Below the pieces are notes generated by a model that had not been told where the DNA came from, did not search any database, and saw only the letters and a program-made list of their open reading frames with translations. Shown here in pieces: positions 19,195-29,111 of a stretch of 64,000 bases of DNA; position 1 is the first letter of the stretch; the number at the start of each line of letters is the position of its first letter. Source of the stretch: Sinorhizobium sp. 6-70 (lineage in GTDB: Bacteria; Pseudomonadota; Alphaproteobacteria; Rhizobiales; Rhizobiaceae); contig NZ_JASKLS010000005.1 of assembly GCF_030124375.1 (NCBI RefSeq), positions 1 through 64,000 on the forward strand. Direction: 5' to 3'. A program made the position numbers and the translations under genes.

Positions 19195-19280
19195 CTTACA
19201 GCGCCGCACGTCTTTGAGACGCGCGAAGGTCGCTGTAGTTTGTCCTCAGATCGGTTCCGATTTGAAGAATCATGCAGTAG
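19195..19280 (-). repeat. RIME1-like element, copy 7
   Basis: Reverse-oriented: TTACAGCGCC...GCGCGAAGGTCGCTGTAG palindrome, then the TCAGATCGG...TTTGAAGAATCATGCAGTAG part. It lies between two genes transcribed the same way and overlaps the stop of the methyltransferase gene. Confidence 0.8.
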
Positions 19281-20025
19281 CGGGCGGGCGGGCGCGCGTG
19301 CTTGGCACGCCATGCGGTGCCAGCACCGGAACGAAGACCCGGCGCGAAGCGCGGACAGCCACAGGGAGCCCCTGGTAGAGCCGCTTTTGCGCCTCGACGA
19401 TGATCACCCCGGAAAATACCGGCCAAAACGAACGGCCGAACCGCTCCAGGCTGTGTCGCAGGCGGAGAACGATCTTGCGCTTCGACGGAGGAAAGAACAG
19501 CGCCTCGGAGGTGGCACCGGGCGTGAAATTTGTCTCGCGCAGAAGCGCCGTCAGCTGACCGCGCGAATAGGGCCGCCCCGAGCCGAACGGCGTGTGCTCC
19601 ATCCGCGCCCAAACGCCGCGGCGATTCGGCACGACGATGACCAGCCGGCCGCCGGGTGCGAGAACCCTCCAGATCTCCTTCATCGTTTCGCGCGGGCTTT
19701 CGGCGAACTCCAATGAATGGACCATCAACACGCGGTCTATCGACGCGTCGGGTAGCGGCAGTTCTTCGTCGAAGACCAGCGCGGTCGAAGACAACTCGGC
19801 GACCGGCCAATTCACTGCCCCCTGCCCGGCCGGCATGAAGGCGAAGGTTCGCTCCGTATCGGCGCGGAACCGCTCAAGATATGGCACGGCATAGCCGAGG
19901 CCGACCAGCCGCTCCTCGGGCAAGCGCGCCCAGATCGACGAGAGTGCCATGCTGACGGAATGCTCCGCCATCCGACCCAGCTCGGAATGATAAAATTGAC
20001 GAAGATCTACGATATCCGTGTGCAT
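19270..20025 (-). CDS. Class I SAM-dependent methyltransferase
   Basis: 251 residues from the ATG at 20025 (20034 also possible). A methyltransferase type 11 core is visible: [18 protein letters not shown], then [20 protein letters not shown], the standard post-motif II/III pattern. The glycine-rich SAM motif is not obvious, because the N-terminal part ([14 protein letters not shown]) is diverged. The substrate is unknown. The last codons and stop (ACT GCA TGA) lie in a RIME1 element. It is divergent from gloB. Confidence 0.8.
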   Translation of the reverse strand: MHTDIVDLRQFYHSELGRMAEHSVSMALSSIWARLPEERLVGLGYAVPYLERFRADTERTFAFMPAGQGAVNWPVAELSSTALVFDEELPLPDASIDRVLMVHSLEFAESPRETMKEIWRVLAPGGRLVIVVPNRRGVWARMEHTPFGSGRPYSRGQLTALLRETNFTPGATSEALFFPPSKRKIVLRLRHSLERFGRSFWPVFSGVIIVEAQKRLYQGLPVAVRASRRVFVPVLAPHGVPSTRARPPATA

Positions 20026-20143
20026 GACCAACATGTTAGCTTTGGAGCGGTAGACTTCAAGGCGAGCCTCGCTACATTCGGCTGAAGCGGGGCGGACGTG
20101 GTATCGCCCGCATCCCGCGACACGCCGATCGGAGGATCTCATC

Positions 20144-20914
20144 ATGGCCGCGCTCGAACTCGACCTCTTCCTCTGCCGCACCGATAATTTCGGTGTGCTT
20201 CTTCATGATGCGGCAAGCGGTGCCACCGCATCGATCGATGCTCCGGAAGAACGACCGATTCTCGAAACGCTGGAGCGACGGGGCTGGCGCCTCACGCACA
20301 TCCTCACGACCCATCACCACGGCGACCACGTCGCGGCGAATGTCGGCCTCAAGGAACGCTTCGACATCACGATCATCGGGCCAAAAGGCGAGGCATCGAA
20401 GATTCCCGGCATCGACAGGAGCGTCGGCCAGGGGGACCGCTTCGATTTCGCCGGTCATCCGGTCGAAGTCATCGAAACGCCCGGACATACCGCGGGCCAC
20501 ATATGCTTCCATTTCGCGAAGGATAAGCTGTTGTTTGCCGCCGATACGCTGTTTGCCCTCGGCTGCGGACGGCTGTTCGAGGGAACCGCCGAGACGATGT
20601 GGCAGTCGCTGAACCGGCTGATGGCGCTCCCGGACGATACCGCCGTCTATTTCGGCCACGAGTACACGCTCGCCAATGCGCATTTCGCCGTGACGATCGA
20701 TCCCGAAAACGCAGCACTCAAGGCGCGTGCTGCCGAAATCGAAGAGACGCGCTCGGACGGCGGGTTCACCGCGCCGACGACGATCGGCCTTGAAAAGCGG
20801 ACCAACCCATTCCTTCGCGCTGGCGACCAGAAGATCCGCAAGCATCTCGGCATGGAGAGAGCGAGCGACGCGGAGGTGTTCGCAGAGATCCGCAAGCGCA
20901 AGGATAATTTCTGA
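20144..20914 (+). CDS. gloB: Hydroxyacylglutathione hydrolase (glyoxalase II)
   Basis: 256 residues. The metallo-beta-lactamase metal motif THHHGDH is at about 55-61, with further ligands in [25 protein letters not shown] and [14 protein letters not shown], and the C-terminal glutathione-binding helices ([16 protein letters not shown]). It hydrolyses S-lactoylglutathione to lactate and glutathione. The next gene starts on the stop codon (TGATG overlap), so the pair is co-translated. Confidence 0.95.
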   Translation: MAALELDLFLCRTDNFGVLLHDAASGATASIDAPEERPILETLERRGWRLTHILTTHHHGDHVAANVGLKERFDITIIGPKGEASKIPGIDRSVGQGDRFDFAGHPVEVIETPGHTAGHICFHFAKDKLLFAADTLFALGCGRLFEGTAETMWQSLNRLMALPDDTAVYFGHEYTLANAHFAVTIDPENAALKARAAEIEETRSDGGFTAPTTIGLEKRTNPFLRAGDQKIRKHLGMERASDAEVFAEIRKRKDNF

Positions 20915-21357
20915 TGGATGTCTCACGGCATCTCACGCCGGCCGCAATTGTCGACGCGCTGGGATTGGCGAGGCATCCGGAGGGCGGCTGGTATGTCGAG
21001 ACCTTCCGCGACGTCGGTGGCGCGCCACGCAGCCATTCGACGGCGATCTACTATCTGCTGGAAAAGGGCGAGCGCTCACACTGGCACCGCGTCCGCGACG
21101 CCGCCGAAATCTGGCACTACTATGCGGGCGCCCCGCTCGAGCTCAGCATCGCCGCGCCGGGCAAGCCGGCCTCACGCCTTCGCCTTGGTCCGGACCTGCT
21201 TAAGGGCGAAAGGCCGCAGTACGTCGTTCCTGCCAACTGGTGGCAATCGGCCGCCCCGCTTGGAGACTGGACGCTCGCCGGCTGCACCGTGGCGCCGGGT
21301 TTCGATTTCTCCGCATTCGAGATGGCGGCGCCCGACTGGCGACCGCCGGAGAAATGA
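20914..21357 (+). CDS. Cupin protein, DUF985
   Basis: 147 residues. The DUF985 signature is present: LGLARHPEGGWYVETFR, STAIYYLLEKGERSHWHRV, EIWHYYAGAPL, VVPANWWQSA and GCTVAPGFDFSAFE. This is a single cupin domain with His residues that could bind a metal or sugar. Function is unknown. It overlaps gloB by one base, suggesting a linked role in detoxification or simply an operon. Confidence 0.88.
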   Translation: MDVSRHLTPAAIVDALGLARHPEGGWYVETFRDVGGAPRSHSTAIYYLLEKGERSHWHRVRDAAEIWHYYAGAPLELSIAAPGKPASRLRLGPDLLKGERPQYVVPANWWQSAAPLGDWTLAGCTVAPGFDFSAFEMAAPDWRPPEK

Positions 21358-21360
21358 CGT

Positions 21361-22251
21361 CTACTCCGCTGGCTGCGGGGCAGCGGCCCTCTTGCGAACA
21401 ATCATGTCCTTTGCCGCCAGCACGGCACCGCCGGTGACGAGCAGGCAGGCCGCGGCAATACGCCAGGAGGGCTCCGCAAAACCGAACAGGACGAGGATCA
21501 GCGTCGAGAATACCGGTGCGGCATAGCTTTTCACGCCGAGAAGCTGAATGTCTCCGTTCTTCACACCGAAGTCCCAGGCATAGAAAGCCGCGCCGACAGG
21601 GAGGAGGCCGAGTCCGGCGACCGCGAGCCACTCGAAAGCGGTTTGCGGCCAGATCGTCGTCTCGAGGCCGAGGTGGCAGAGGAAGGAGAGGATGGACGTC
21701 GCCAGACAGAAACCCGTGACGACATCGGTCGAAACCGCGTCGAAGCGGCGCGTCAGCAGCGAATAGCCCGACCAGGTGAAGGCACAGAGGAATGCCGCGC
21801 CGTAACCGAGCAGATAGGCCTCTTCGAAGGCGATGCCGTTGCGGGCGACGATCAGGATCGTGCCGCCAAGTCCCGCGAGCGCGCCGGCGATGTGATACCA
21901 GCGAAGCCTTTCTCCTGGCAGCAGCGCCGAGCCAACCACGATCAGCAGCGGCCAGAGATAGGCGATCAGGCCTGCCTCGACCGCCGGGGCGTTGCGAAGC
22001 GCGGTGAAATAGAGAAAGTGGTAGCCGAAAAGCCCGGCAATGCCGGTGATCCAGACCTTGGCCGGCTGCTTCATGAGCTTGAATCGCTCTGGCTTCAGGG
22101 CAAGCACGACGATGCCCGGCAGGCTACCGATGAGGAAGCAGATCGCCGACAGCTGGAACGGCGGCATTTTACCCGACGCCGCGGTAAAGAGCGCCAGCAG
22201 CGACCACATCAGGATCGCGGAAAAACCGATCAGCGTTGCCTTGAACTTCAT
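21361..22251 (-). CDS. DMT-superfamily transporter (EamA)
   Basis: 296 residues from the ATG at 22251 (GGGGCAGGA upstream). About ten membrane helices in two EamA repeats; the first starts MKFKATLIGFSAILMWSLLALF and the second about residue 150 (LLGYGAAFLCAFTWSGYSLL). Relatives include aromatic amino acid exporters (YddG). The substrate cannot be read from the sequence. It converges on the cupin gene with three bases between stops. Confidence 0.88.
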   Translation of the reverse strand: MKFKATLIGFSAILMWSLLALFTAASGKMPPFQLSAICFLIGSLPGIVVLALKPERFKLMKQPAKVWITGIAGLFGYHFLYFTALRNAPAVEAGLIAYLWPLLIVVGSALLPGERLRWYHIAGALAGLGGTILIVARNGIAFEEAYLLGYGAAFLCAFTWSGYSLLTRRFDAVSTDVVTGFCLATSILSFLCHLGLETTIWPQTAFEWLAVAGLGLLPVGAAFYAWDFGVKNGDIQLLGVKSYAAPVFSTLILVLFGFAEPSWRIAAACLLVTGGAVLAAKDMIVRKRAAAPQPAE

Positions 22252-22310
22252 TCCTGCCCCCACGCCCGGCTCACCCTCGTGAAAGCCGCGTCAAATCAAT
22301 CATGCCTTGC

Positions 22311-22417
22311 TACTAGCATGTTTCCTTAAATCGTAACCGATTTAAGGATAAAGACATGCAGCAATTCAAAGTGCTACAGCGTCCTTTGCGCGTCTGATTA
22401 GACGCGCGGCGCTGTAG
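22311..22417 (+). repeat. RIME1-like element, copy 8 (full)
   Basis: One of the best-preserved copies: first hairpin GCATGTTTCCTTAAATCG...CGATTTAAGGATAAAGACATGC, joining GCAATTCAAAGTGCTACAGCG, second hairpin GCGCGTCTGATTAGACGCGC. Confidence 0.9.
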
Positions 22418-22460
22418 TTAGCGTCCGTTCGCAACGGACGAAAGAGAAGATCGGGATGGA

Positions 22461-23237
22461 TTACCCGCCGAATCGCGTCGCGGAAACGGTCACGGGACCG
22501 AGCTTGGTCGGAATGCGAACATAGACCGGGGCATAGACGTCGACGGCCTCGGCTCTTGCAAACCAGATCTCCATCGTCTCCAGCCGGCGCAGATATTCGA
22601 CGTCCTCGCGGCCCTTCCTGTATCCTGCCTTCGGCACGAACCGGACACCGCAGACAATGACTTCGCCGTTGAATCCTCTGGTCTTGAAGCTTCGCGTTCC
22701 CTTCGGTGAGAGCCTGATGTCGAGCCGCGATTCGCCATCGAAGATCGGCAGTGTGTTGGGGCAAACCCTGCTCTTGCCCGGAATGATCAGCCCCGAGAGC
22801 GGGTCCAGCACGTTGCGCATGTCGCGGCTCGTCACTGGCACCCAGTTCTTAGGAAGCGGGGTGCGTTTCGGGGTCATGCTCGCACGCACGACATTGCCAT
22901 TGCGGAAGGTCACGCTGATTGCGCGCGACTTTCTGCCACTGCGATAGGACATCGAATATTGCGAGGCGCGCAGATGATCGTTCGCGATCACCCCGGAAAC
23001 GCGCGTCTGGCCGGACGTGCGGCTGATGATGTCGATGAGTCCCGCGGAGTTCAGCGTGCCGGAAATCGTGTAGCGATTCTTTACAAGTTCGGTGTGGAAA
23101 GTGGCGCGTGCCAACGGCAGGCCGGCAAGCGCAATACTGTAATCCGTCTGATGCTCAATATCCGCAGCCAAGCATGCTGTGGAAAACGTCATGGCAGCCA
23201 GCAATGCTGTTGCCCGGAAGCCATTGCGCCTTTTCAT
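22461..23237 (-). CDS. DUF3108 periplasmic protein
   Basis: 258 residues from the ATG at 23237. A signal peptide (RRNGFRATALLAAMTFSTACLA) is followed by a DUF3108 beta domain: TDYSIALAGLPLARA, YTISGTLNSAGLIDII, then VLDPLSGLIIP and the C-terminal YLRRLETMEIWFARAEA. Members are exported or lipid-associated proteins of unknown role. The putative lipobox Cys at STACLA is close to the cleavage site, so it could also be a lipoprotein. It is divergent from rpmB. Confidence 0.8.
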   Translation of the reverse strand: MKRRNGFRATALLAAMTFSTACLAADIEHQTDYSIALAGLPLARATFHTELVKNRYTISGTLNSAGLIDIISRTSGQTRVSGVIANDHLRASQYSMSYRSGRKSRAISVTFRNGNVVRASMTPKRTPLPKNWVPVTSRDMRNVLDPLSGLIIPGKSRVCPNTLPIFDGESRLDIRLSPKGTRSFKTRGFNGEVIVCGVRFVPKAGYRKGREDVEYLRRLETMEIWFARAEAVDVYAPVYVRIPTKLGPVTVSATRFGG

Positions 23238-23603
23238 GCCCGAGAGCCCTGTCGTTCCTAGCCGTTGCAATCCTCTGGGATGCAAGCGGTTTGCGGCTTT
23301 TTTTGCGCCAATTGCTCAAAATCCGGCCGCCGCAATGAAGAACGAGCGGCACCTTTTCGTTGCATGGCGTTTCAAGAGAAATAGCGCAGTGAATATCGGC
23401 TTGGAATGGGTATCGGCGGAGATTATTGTAGCGGCGGCAGCGATCACGTTGCGGTTTTTCGAGAATGCGCAGGGTTTGGCTTGACTGGCAGGGCTTCTGT
23501 GACTATAGAACCGCGACTTTCCAATAATGGCCAACAGGAACGCGGCCTGGGCTCTGGGCCCGCTACCGCATTGTCCGGCGGCGATAAAGAGAATAGGTGT
23601 ACC
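23238..23603. other. Intergenic region, DUF3108 gene / rpmB (366 bases)
   Basis: Divergent gap. The half near rpmB contains a good promoter (23481-23509). The half near the DUF3108 gene has an eight-T stretch (about 23298-23306) and no gene I can support. Confidence 0.5.
23481..23509 (+). promoter_or_regulatory. Sigma-70-type promoter of rpmB
   Basis: -35 TTGACT (23481-23486), 17-base spacer, -10 TATAGA (23504-23509). Transcription would start near 23516, giving a leader of about 88 bases before the rpmB start codon. Confidence 0.7.
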
Positions 23604-23894
23604 ATGTCCCGTAGTTGCGAATTGACCGGCAAGGGCGTCCAGTCGGGCCACAATGTCAGCCACGCCAACAACAAGACCAAGCGCAAGTTCCTCCCGAACC
23701 TGTGCAACGTCACGCTGATTTCCGATGCTCTCGGCCAGCGCTTCCGCCTGCGCGTTTCCGCAGCCGCTCTCCGTTCGGTCGAACACCGCGGCGGGCTCGA
23801 TGCTTTCCTGCTGAAGGCTGACGAGAACGAGCTGAGCATGCGCGCTCGCCTGCTGCGCCGCCAGATCGTTAAGAAGACCGCTGAAGCAGCCTGA
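23604..23894 (+). CDS. rpmB: 50S ribosomal protein L28
   Basis: 96 residues, the alphaproteobacterial size. It starts [33 protein letters not shown], the L28 hallmark, and ends with [17 protein letters not shown]. It belongs to the large ribosomal subunit. It has its own promoter upstream and a rho-independent terminator 29 bases after the stop. Confidence 0.97.
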   Translation: MSRSCELTGKGVQSGHNVSHANNKTKRKFLPNLCNVTLISDALGQRFRLRVSAAALRSVEHRGGLDAFLLKADENELSMRARLLRRQIVKKTAEAA

Positions 23895-23922
23895 TCGGCG
23901 CCAGCTCTTCCGACAAGACTTC

Positions 23923-23955
23923 AAGGCTTGCGGGCTTCGTCCGGCAAGCCTTTTT
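23923..23955 (+). terminator. Rho-independent terminator of rpmB
   Basis: AGGCTTGC stem, CGGCTTCGTCC loop region, GCAAGCCT, then five Ts. Confidence 0.85.
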
Positions 23956-24007
23956 CTCGTGTCGTACCCTACTCATCCGCCGGGCAAGCACCGGTCATCT
24001 TCTCCAA

Positions 24008-24037
24008 CTGGTGGCATCACCCAGGATAAAAAAATGC
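24008..24037 (+). promoter_or_regulatory. Candidate preQ1-I-type riboswitch
   Basis: A compact H-type pseudoknot can be drawn. Stem P1 is CTGG (24008-24011) with CCAG (24021-24024). A U follows P1 and a C precedes its 3' strand, as in known preQ1-I aptamers (ligand-contact U and specificity C). The loop GCAT (24014-24017) is the exact complement of ATGC (24034-24037) after an A-rich tail, and that ATGC contains the start codon. The AGGA ribosome site lies in P1 and the tail. It fronts a queuosine-precursor transporter gene, a known preQ1 target class. P1 is one pair shorter than usual. Confidence 0.55.
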
Positions 24038-24675
24038 TGATCAACCGCACGTTCCCTATCTATGTCGCACTCATGACCCTCGTGGTCGTGGCGTCGAATT
24101 TCCTCGTCCAATACCCGCTTCCGGGCTCCATTGCCGGCATGAACCTCGGCGACCTGTGGACCTGGGGCGCCTTCAGCTATCCCTTCGCCTTCCTGGTCAC
24201 CGACCTTACCAACCGCCATTTTGGCCCGCGGATCGCGCGGCGCGTGGTGGTCGCCGGTTTTGTCGTCGGCGTCACTTTCTCGATCTACTTCGCGACACCG
24301 CGCATCGCGATCGCCTCCGGCTCGGCATTCCTCTTCGGCCAGCTCCTCGACATTTCCGTGTTCAACCGGCTACGCAGGCAGACTTGGTGGCGTGCACCGC
24401 TCGCCGGCTCGCTCATCGGCTCGGCGCTGGACACCGCGATGTTCTTCTCCTTCGCCTTCGCCCCGTTCTTTGCGTTCTTCGGACCGAACGACAGCTTTGC
24501 GCTGGAGACCGCTCCCCTGCTCGGGGTGCTTGCCGCAGGCGCGCCGCGCTGGATTTCCTGGGGGCTCGGCGATCTTCTGGTGAAGATCCTCTGCGGCATC
24601 GTGCTGCTCTTGCCTTATGGAGCGCTGATGAGCGTCATCAAGCCAATGCCGGCGGCCAACGCCACCACCGCATAA
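24034..24675 (+). CDS. Queuosine precursor transporter (YhhQ/QPTR)
   Basis: 213 residues from the ATG at 24034 with AGGA upstream. Six or so membrane helices. The YhhQ/COG1738 family pattern is clear: PYPLPGSIAGMNLGDLWTWGAFSYPFAFLVTDLTNR (split over about 30-65), RIASGSAFLFGQLLDISVFN, RQTWWRAPLAGSLIGSALDTAMFF, and GDLLVKILCGIVLLLPYGAL. The family imports queuine precursors (preQ0/preQ1). A candidate preQ1 riboswitch covers its start codon, which supports the substrate call. Confidence 0.9.
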   Translation: MLINRTFPIYVALMTLVVVASNFLVQYPLPGSIAGMNLGDLWTWGAFSYPFAFLVTDLTNRHFGPRIARRVVVAGFVVGVTFSIYFATPRIAIASGSAFLFGQLLDISVFNRLRRQTWWRAPLAGSLIGSALDTAMFFSFAFAPFFAFFGPNDSFALETAPLLGVLAAGAPRWISWGLGDLLVKILCGIVLLLPYGALMSVIKPMPAANATTA

Positions 24676-24768
24676 GGCAAGCAAGAAACGGAAACGACGT
24701 TGACGGGGTCGCGATGCGGCCCCGTTTCGCTTGCGACGTCCCGCGTTGCAACGGAGAGCTGAGTTTAC

Positions 24769-25764
24769 TCAATCTAGAACCAGCCGGAATTCGAGCATCA
24801 GATTGCGTTCGAGAATCGAATGATTGTCATCAGAAACGACGATCACGCGAATCTCGCCGTCGGGCCGAACGACAACATCCAGCCCCTCCATATTGTCGAT
24901 CTGATAGCTCATGTCGGCCTTAAGCAACACCTCGCCGTCGACGACGGCGCCCGGACGGATGTCGCCACCGGCGATCCTGCGAATGCGCATGCCGAGGCCG
25001 GAGGCGAGATTGAACCGGCGCTCCAGGAGAAGCAGGTCGCCGTTCGGCAGGAAGGCACCGTCGGTAACCGCATAAGGATCTTCGCGAACGACCGAGAAGG
25101 CACCCTTCATCGGCCCCTCGAGAATGCCCGCCAGAAGGTTGTCCGCCTTGTCGACGCTGCGTTCCGCCACGACGACGGCGGCACCGTGCAGTGGACCGTT
25201 CTTCGGCGCGATCGCGATCGTTTCAAGGCCGCCGTTGATGCGCAATTCTCCGATGGGAAACGGCAGGGCCATATGTCCGACGGGTCTTGATCGCCCGAAA
25301 CCTGGATCGGGATAGACCTCGATACGGGCCAGTTGCTCGAAACTGACGATCGCCTCTCCTTCGCGCAGCGCCAACCCTTCCGAGTCCACCCTCCATTTTT
25401 CAAGCTCGACACCTCCGTCCCCATCGATCATCGATGTCACGGTCAGGTCGCTCAACCCCTGAAGCCTGCCTCTATCGTCGCGCAGGACGGCTCCCTCGAC
25501 CCAATGGCCGGTGTCCATCACAGCGACGAAGGAATCGCTGCCTGGCCGGAATCGGATCGCCGAAATCGCGCCGAGCAGCGGGTTGCGCGACGTAATTTCG
25601 ATGCCACCGATGAATTCAAGCCCGCCGAACACCCTCTCGTTCGAACCGGCTTTGAATTGCCTTATCTGCCGGGCCTGAACCGGCACGATCTCAGTCGTCG
25701 GCTCCGGCTGCGCGATAGCCGGCGATGCCAGAAGGGAGAGGAGGACAAGAATTTGGCGGAGCAT
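24769..25764 (-). CDS. Secreted phytase-like/esterase-like protein (PF13449 type)
   Basis: 331 residues with an N-terminal signal peptide (MLRQILVLLSLLASPAIA). The mature protein looks like a beta-propeller of the 'phytase-like' family: FGGLEFIGGIEITS, SDSFVAVMDTGHWVEG, DSEGLALREGE, RINGGLETIAIAP, and DNMEGLDVVV. The family is named for similarity to phytases and esterase-like activity has been proposed, but the substrate is unknown. No linked genes point to a pathway. Confidence 0.82.
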   Translation of the reverse strand: MLRQILVLLSLLASPAIAQPEPTTEIVPVQARQIRQFKAGSNERVFGGLEFIGGIEITSRNPLLGAISAIRFRPGSDSFVAVMDTGHWVEGAVLRDDRGRLQGLSDLTVTSMIDGDGGVELEKWRVDSEGLALREGEAIVSFEQLARIEVYPDPGFGRSRPVGHMALPFPIGELRINGGLETIAIAPKNGPLHGAAVVVAERSVDKADNLLAGILEGPMKGAFSVVREDPYAVTDGAFLPNGDLLLLERRFNLASGLGMRIRRIAGGDIRPGAVVDGEVLLKADMSYQIDNMEGLDVVVRPDGEIRVIVVSDDNHSILERNLMLEFRLVLD

Positions 25765-25963
25765 CTAAGAGGTACCTTCGGAGGGCAATGCGAGGGCGAC
25801 AAGTCAAGACGGCACTGCAACCATCAAACTGCGCTTTGAAACCTTCGCAGGCAGAAACCACTTTGAATTTGCGCAAATCCGAACAGAAGCCCGTTGAATC
25901 GGACCAGATCAACGCAAAAATCATCGACGCCTGCAGTTCCGGTCATATGGACCGGCGACCGCC

Positions 25964-27859
25964 TTAGCCCGCGCGGCGCATCCGCGCCGGGCGGCGATGC
26001 AGGCTTTCGTCCTCGAAGAGCGCTGCGAGCTGCTCCGTCATCGCACCCGCCAGTTCGTCCGCGTCGACGATCGTCACCGCACGACGATAATAGCGCGTCA
26101 CGTCATGGCCGATGCCGATCGCCAGAAGCTCGACCGGCGAACGGGTTTCGATCTGCTCGATGACGGCACGCAGGTGGCGTTCGAGATAGTTTCCGGGGTT
26201 CACCGACAAGGTGGAATCGTCGACCGGCGCGCCATCCGAAATCATCATCAGGATGCGCCGTTGCTCCTGCCGCGCCAGCAGCCGGTCGTGCGCCCACATC
26301 AGCGCCTCACCGTCGATGTTCTCTTTCAGCAGGCCTTCGCGCATCATCAGCCCGAGATTGCGGCGCGCCCGACGCCAGGGCGCATCGGCGGATTTATAGA
26401 CGATGTGCCTCAGATCATTGAGACGCCCCGGCGCCTGTGGCTTGCCACCTGCCAACCACTTCTCGCGTGACTGCCCACCCTTCCACGCCTTTGTGGTAAA
26501 GCCGAGGATCTCCACCTTGACGCCGCAACGTTCCAGCGTGCGGGCGAGAATGTCGGCGCAGGTCGCCGCGACCGTGATCGGCCGGCCGCGCATCGAGCCG
26601 GAATTGTCGATCAGCAGCGTCACCACGGTATCACGGAAGTTGGTGTCCTTCTCGCGCTTGAAGGAAAGCGGCTGCATCGGGTCGATGATGATGCGTTGCA
26701 GTCGGGCCGTGTCGAGATAGCCTTCCTCGAGGTCGAACTCCCAGGAGCGGTTCTGCTGCGCCATCAGCCGACGCTGCAGCCGGTTGGCGAGGCGGCCGAC
26801 CGCTCCCTGCAGGTGGGCGAGCTGCTTGTCGAGGAACGCACGGAGGCGATCGAGCTCCGCCTCGTCGCAAAGCTCCTCGGCGGTAATCGTCTCGTCGAAC
26901 TCCCGCGTGTAGACGGTGTAGTCGACCTTCTCGTTGAAGTCCGCGAAGGGATGGTTCGGTCGCTTGACCTCGCCGGGCGTCTCGCTCTCCTCTTCGCCCT
27001 CGTCCTGAAGGTCGTCGTCGGAAATCTCGGCGCCGTCCATCTCGCCTTCTTCCATCTGCTCCTCGGCAGACTGGTTCTCATCGGCGGGCGCTGCGTCGGA
27101 GCCTTCTTCCTCGTCGCTGGCGTTCTCGTCCTGCTCCTGGCTGCGCGGTTGGTCCTCGTCGGTCTCGCTTTCCTGCTCGTCCGGTTCGATATCGTCCTCG
27201 CCGTATTTCTCGGCGACATCCATTGACGATAGCATGTCGCGCACGACGCGGGCGAAGGCCTGTTGGTCGTTGATCGTGGCCGACAGGTTGCGCATATCCG
27301 CGGCAGCCTTGCTCTCGATAAAATCGCGCCAGAGGTCGAGCACCTTGCCGGCCGACGCCGGTGGCTTCTCGCCGGTCAGCTTCTCGCGCACGAGAAGCGC
27401 TACAGCCTCTTCGAGCGGTGCATCCGACTGGTTTTCGATCGCCGCAAAATTGGCCTTGGCATATTTCTCGTCGAGCATCGAGGAGAGGTTGTCTGCCACA
27501 CCCGCCATCCGGAGCGCACCGATCGCCTCGACGCGCGCCTGCTCGACGGCATCGAAGATCGCCCGCGCATCCGCTCCCTGCGGCGACATCGTCGCGTGAA
27601 TGCGGGCGTCATGGCACGCCTTGCGCAGCGCCATGGAGTCGCCCAGACCTCGCGCCACGGCAAGCTCCTGCTGACTCGGGCGCTTGGAGAGTTCCGGCAG
27701 CCGGATGCGCTCACCGGCCATCCCGGGGCGCTCGTTTGCGAAGGTGACCTCGATCTCGGCATCGCCGGCAATCGACCGGATACAGCCGGAGAGCGCCCGC
27801 TTGAACGGTTCAGCGGCGTTTTCCCTCGTGTTCGGTTTCGCCTTGGAGTTCGAGCTCAC
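25964..27859 (-). CDS. cobT: Aerobic cobaltochelatase subunit CobT
   Basis: 631 residues, full length. The N-terminal part is the CobT domain; residues about 215-300 are a highly acidic stretch (for example [13 protein letters not shown]), and the C-terminus is a von Willebrand A domain with the MIDAS motif [14 protein letters not shown]. CobT works with CobS (AAA+) and CobN to insert cobalt into hydrogenobyrinic acid a,c-diamide in aerobic B12 synthesis. cobS lies 180 bases upstream on the same strand, with a RIME1 element between. Confidence 0.96.
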   Translation of the reverse strand: MSSNSKAKPNTRENAAEPFKRALSGCIRSIAGDAEIEVTFANERPGMAGERIRLPELSKRPSQQELAVARGLGDSMALRKACHDARIHATMSPQGADARAIFDAVEQARVEAIGALRMAGVADNLSSMLDEKYAKANFAAIENQSDAPLEEAVALLVREKLTGEKPPASAGKVLDLWRDFIESKAAADMRNLSATINDQQAFARVVRDMLSSMDVAEKYGEDDIEPDEQESETDEDQPRSQEQDENASDEEEGSDAAPADENQSAEEQMEEGEMDGAEISDDDLQDEGEEESETPGEVKRPNHPFADFNEKVDYTVYTREFDETITAEELCDEAELDRLRAFLDKQLAHLQGAVGRLANRLQRRLMAQQNRSWEFDLEEGYLDTARLQRIIIDPMQPLSFKREKDTNFRDTVVTLLIDNSGSMRGRPITVAATCADILARTLERCGVKVEILGFTTKAWKGGQSREKWLAGGKPQAPGRLNDLRHIVYKSADAPWRRARRNLGLMMREGLLKENIDGEALMWAHDRLLARQEQRRILMMISDGAPVDDSTLSVNPGNYLERHLRAVIEQIETRSPVELLAIGIGHDVTRYYRRAVTIVDADELAGAMTEQLAALFEDESLHRRPARMRRAG

Positions 27860-27899
27860 GACAAATCCTTTTCAGCCAGATACGGTGACATCCGGGCCC

Positions 27900-28003
27900 C
27901 TACAGCGCCGCGTGTCTTGCCAGACGCGCAACGGACGCTGTAGCACTTTAAATTGCTGCATGTCTTTGTCCTTAAATCGATGTCGATTTGAGGAGACATG
28001 CAG
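27900..28003 (-). repeat. RIME1-like element, copy 9 (full)
   Basis: Reverse-oriented: CTACAGCGCCGCGTGTC...GACGCTGTAG palindrome, then TGCATGTCTTTGTCC...GGAGACATGCAG. It lies between cobS and cobT. Confidence 0.9.
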
Positions 28004-28039
28004 TGGTCCGCTTGACTGTGAAGCCGGCGGCAGAAAGCC

Positions 28040-29035
28040 TTAGGCGGTGGCTTCCAGCACGATGTTGGCGGCGCTTTCCTTGAGCTCGACGCCGAAGGCC
28101 CGCTGGTAGTGCTCGGCGACCAGCGCCCGCTCCAGTTCGTCGCACTTGTTGAGGAACGTCACGCGGAACGCGAAGGCGATATCGCCGAAGATATAAGCAT
28201 TCTCCGCCCAGGTGATGACCGTACGCGGGCTCATGACCGTCGAAAGGTCGCCATTGATGAACGCCGCACGCGTCAGGTCCGCGACGCGAACCATCTTCGA
28301 CACCGTCTCGCGGCCCTTGTCGGCGGTAAAGCCCTTGACCTTGGCGGCGACGATATCGACTTCCTTGTCGTGCGGCAGGTAGTTGAGCGTGGTGACGATC
28401 GACCAGCGGTCCATCTGTGCCTGATTGATCTGCTGCGTGCCGTGATAGAGGCCGGTCGTGTCGCCGAGGCCGACCGTATTCGCGGTTGCAAACAGGCGGA
28501 AGGCCGGGTGCGGGCGAATGACGCGGCTCTGGTCGAGCAGGGTCAGGCGACCGGAGGATTCAAGCACGCGCTGGATGACGAACATGACGTCGGGGCGGCC
28601 GGCGTCGTATTCGTCGAAGACGAGCGCGACATTGTGCTGGTAGGCCCAGGGCAGAATGCCGTCCTTGAACTCAGTGACCTGCAGCCCGTCCTTGACGACG
28701 ATCGCATCCTTGCCGACGAGGTCGATACGGCTGACATGGCTGTCGAGGTTGACGCGCACGCAGGGCCAGTTGAGCCTTGCGGCAACCTGCTCGATATGGG
28801 TGGACTTTCCGGTCCCGTGATACCCGGAAACCATGACGCGGCGGTTGTGGGCGAATCCTGCGAGAATGGCGAGAGTTGTTTCGCGATCGAAAAGATAGTC
28901 GGGATCGAGATCGGGCACATAGGCGTCGCCCTTCGAATAGGCAGGAACGCGCAAATCCGTATCAATACCGAAAACCTCCCGGACCGAGATCGTCGTGTCG
29001 GGGAGGTTGGAAATGTCGAGGTCAATCTTGCTCAT
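28040..29035 (-). CDS. cobS: Aerobic cobaltochelatase subunit CobS
   Basis: 331 residues from the ATG at 29035 (GGAG five bases upstream). AAA+ ATPase: Walker [17 protein letters not shown], Walker [18 protein letters not shown], sensor [14 protein letters not shown], arginine-finger region. With CobT it forms the chaperone-like rings that drive the CobN chelatase. No cobalamin riboswitch is seen upstream in the 76-base gap to the J-domain gene. Confidence 0.96.
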   Translation of the reverse strand: MSKIDLDISNLPDTTISVREVFGIDTDLRVPAYSKGDAYVPDLDPDYLFDRETTLAILAGFAHNRRVMVSGYHGTGKSTHIEQVAARLNWPCVRVNLDSHVSRIDLVGKDAIVVKDGLQVTEFKDGILPWAYQHNVALVFDEYDAGRPDVMFVIQRVLESSGRLTLLDQSRVIRPHPAFRLFATANTVGLGDTTGLYHGTQQINQAQMDRWSIVTTLNYLPHDKEVDIVAAKVKGFTADKGRETVSKMVRVADLTRAAFINGDLSTVMSPRTVITWAENAYIFGDIAFAFRVTFLNKCDELERALVAEHYQRAFGVELKESAANIVLEATA

Positions 29036-29111
29036 CATGTCTCCAGAGCGGCCGCCGGTCGGCACCCGCGCATTCGCCTGCGAAAAGTGCTTTCTGTCAT
29101 AATCCGCGTTG

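Noticed and set aside
29036..29111. Cobalamin riboswitch upstream of cobS
   Set aside because: Only 76 bases, no B12-box-like sequence or space for the aptamer.
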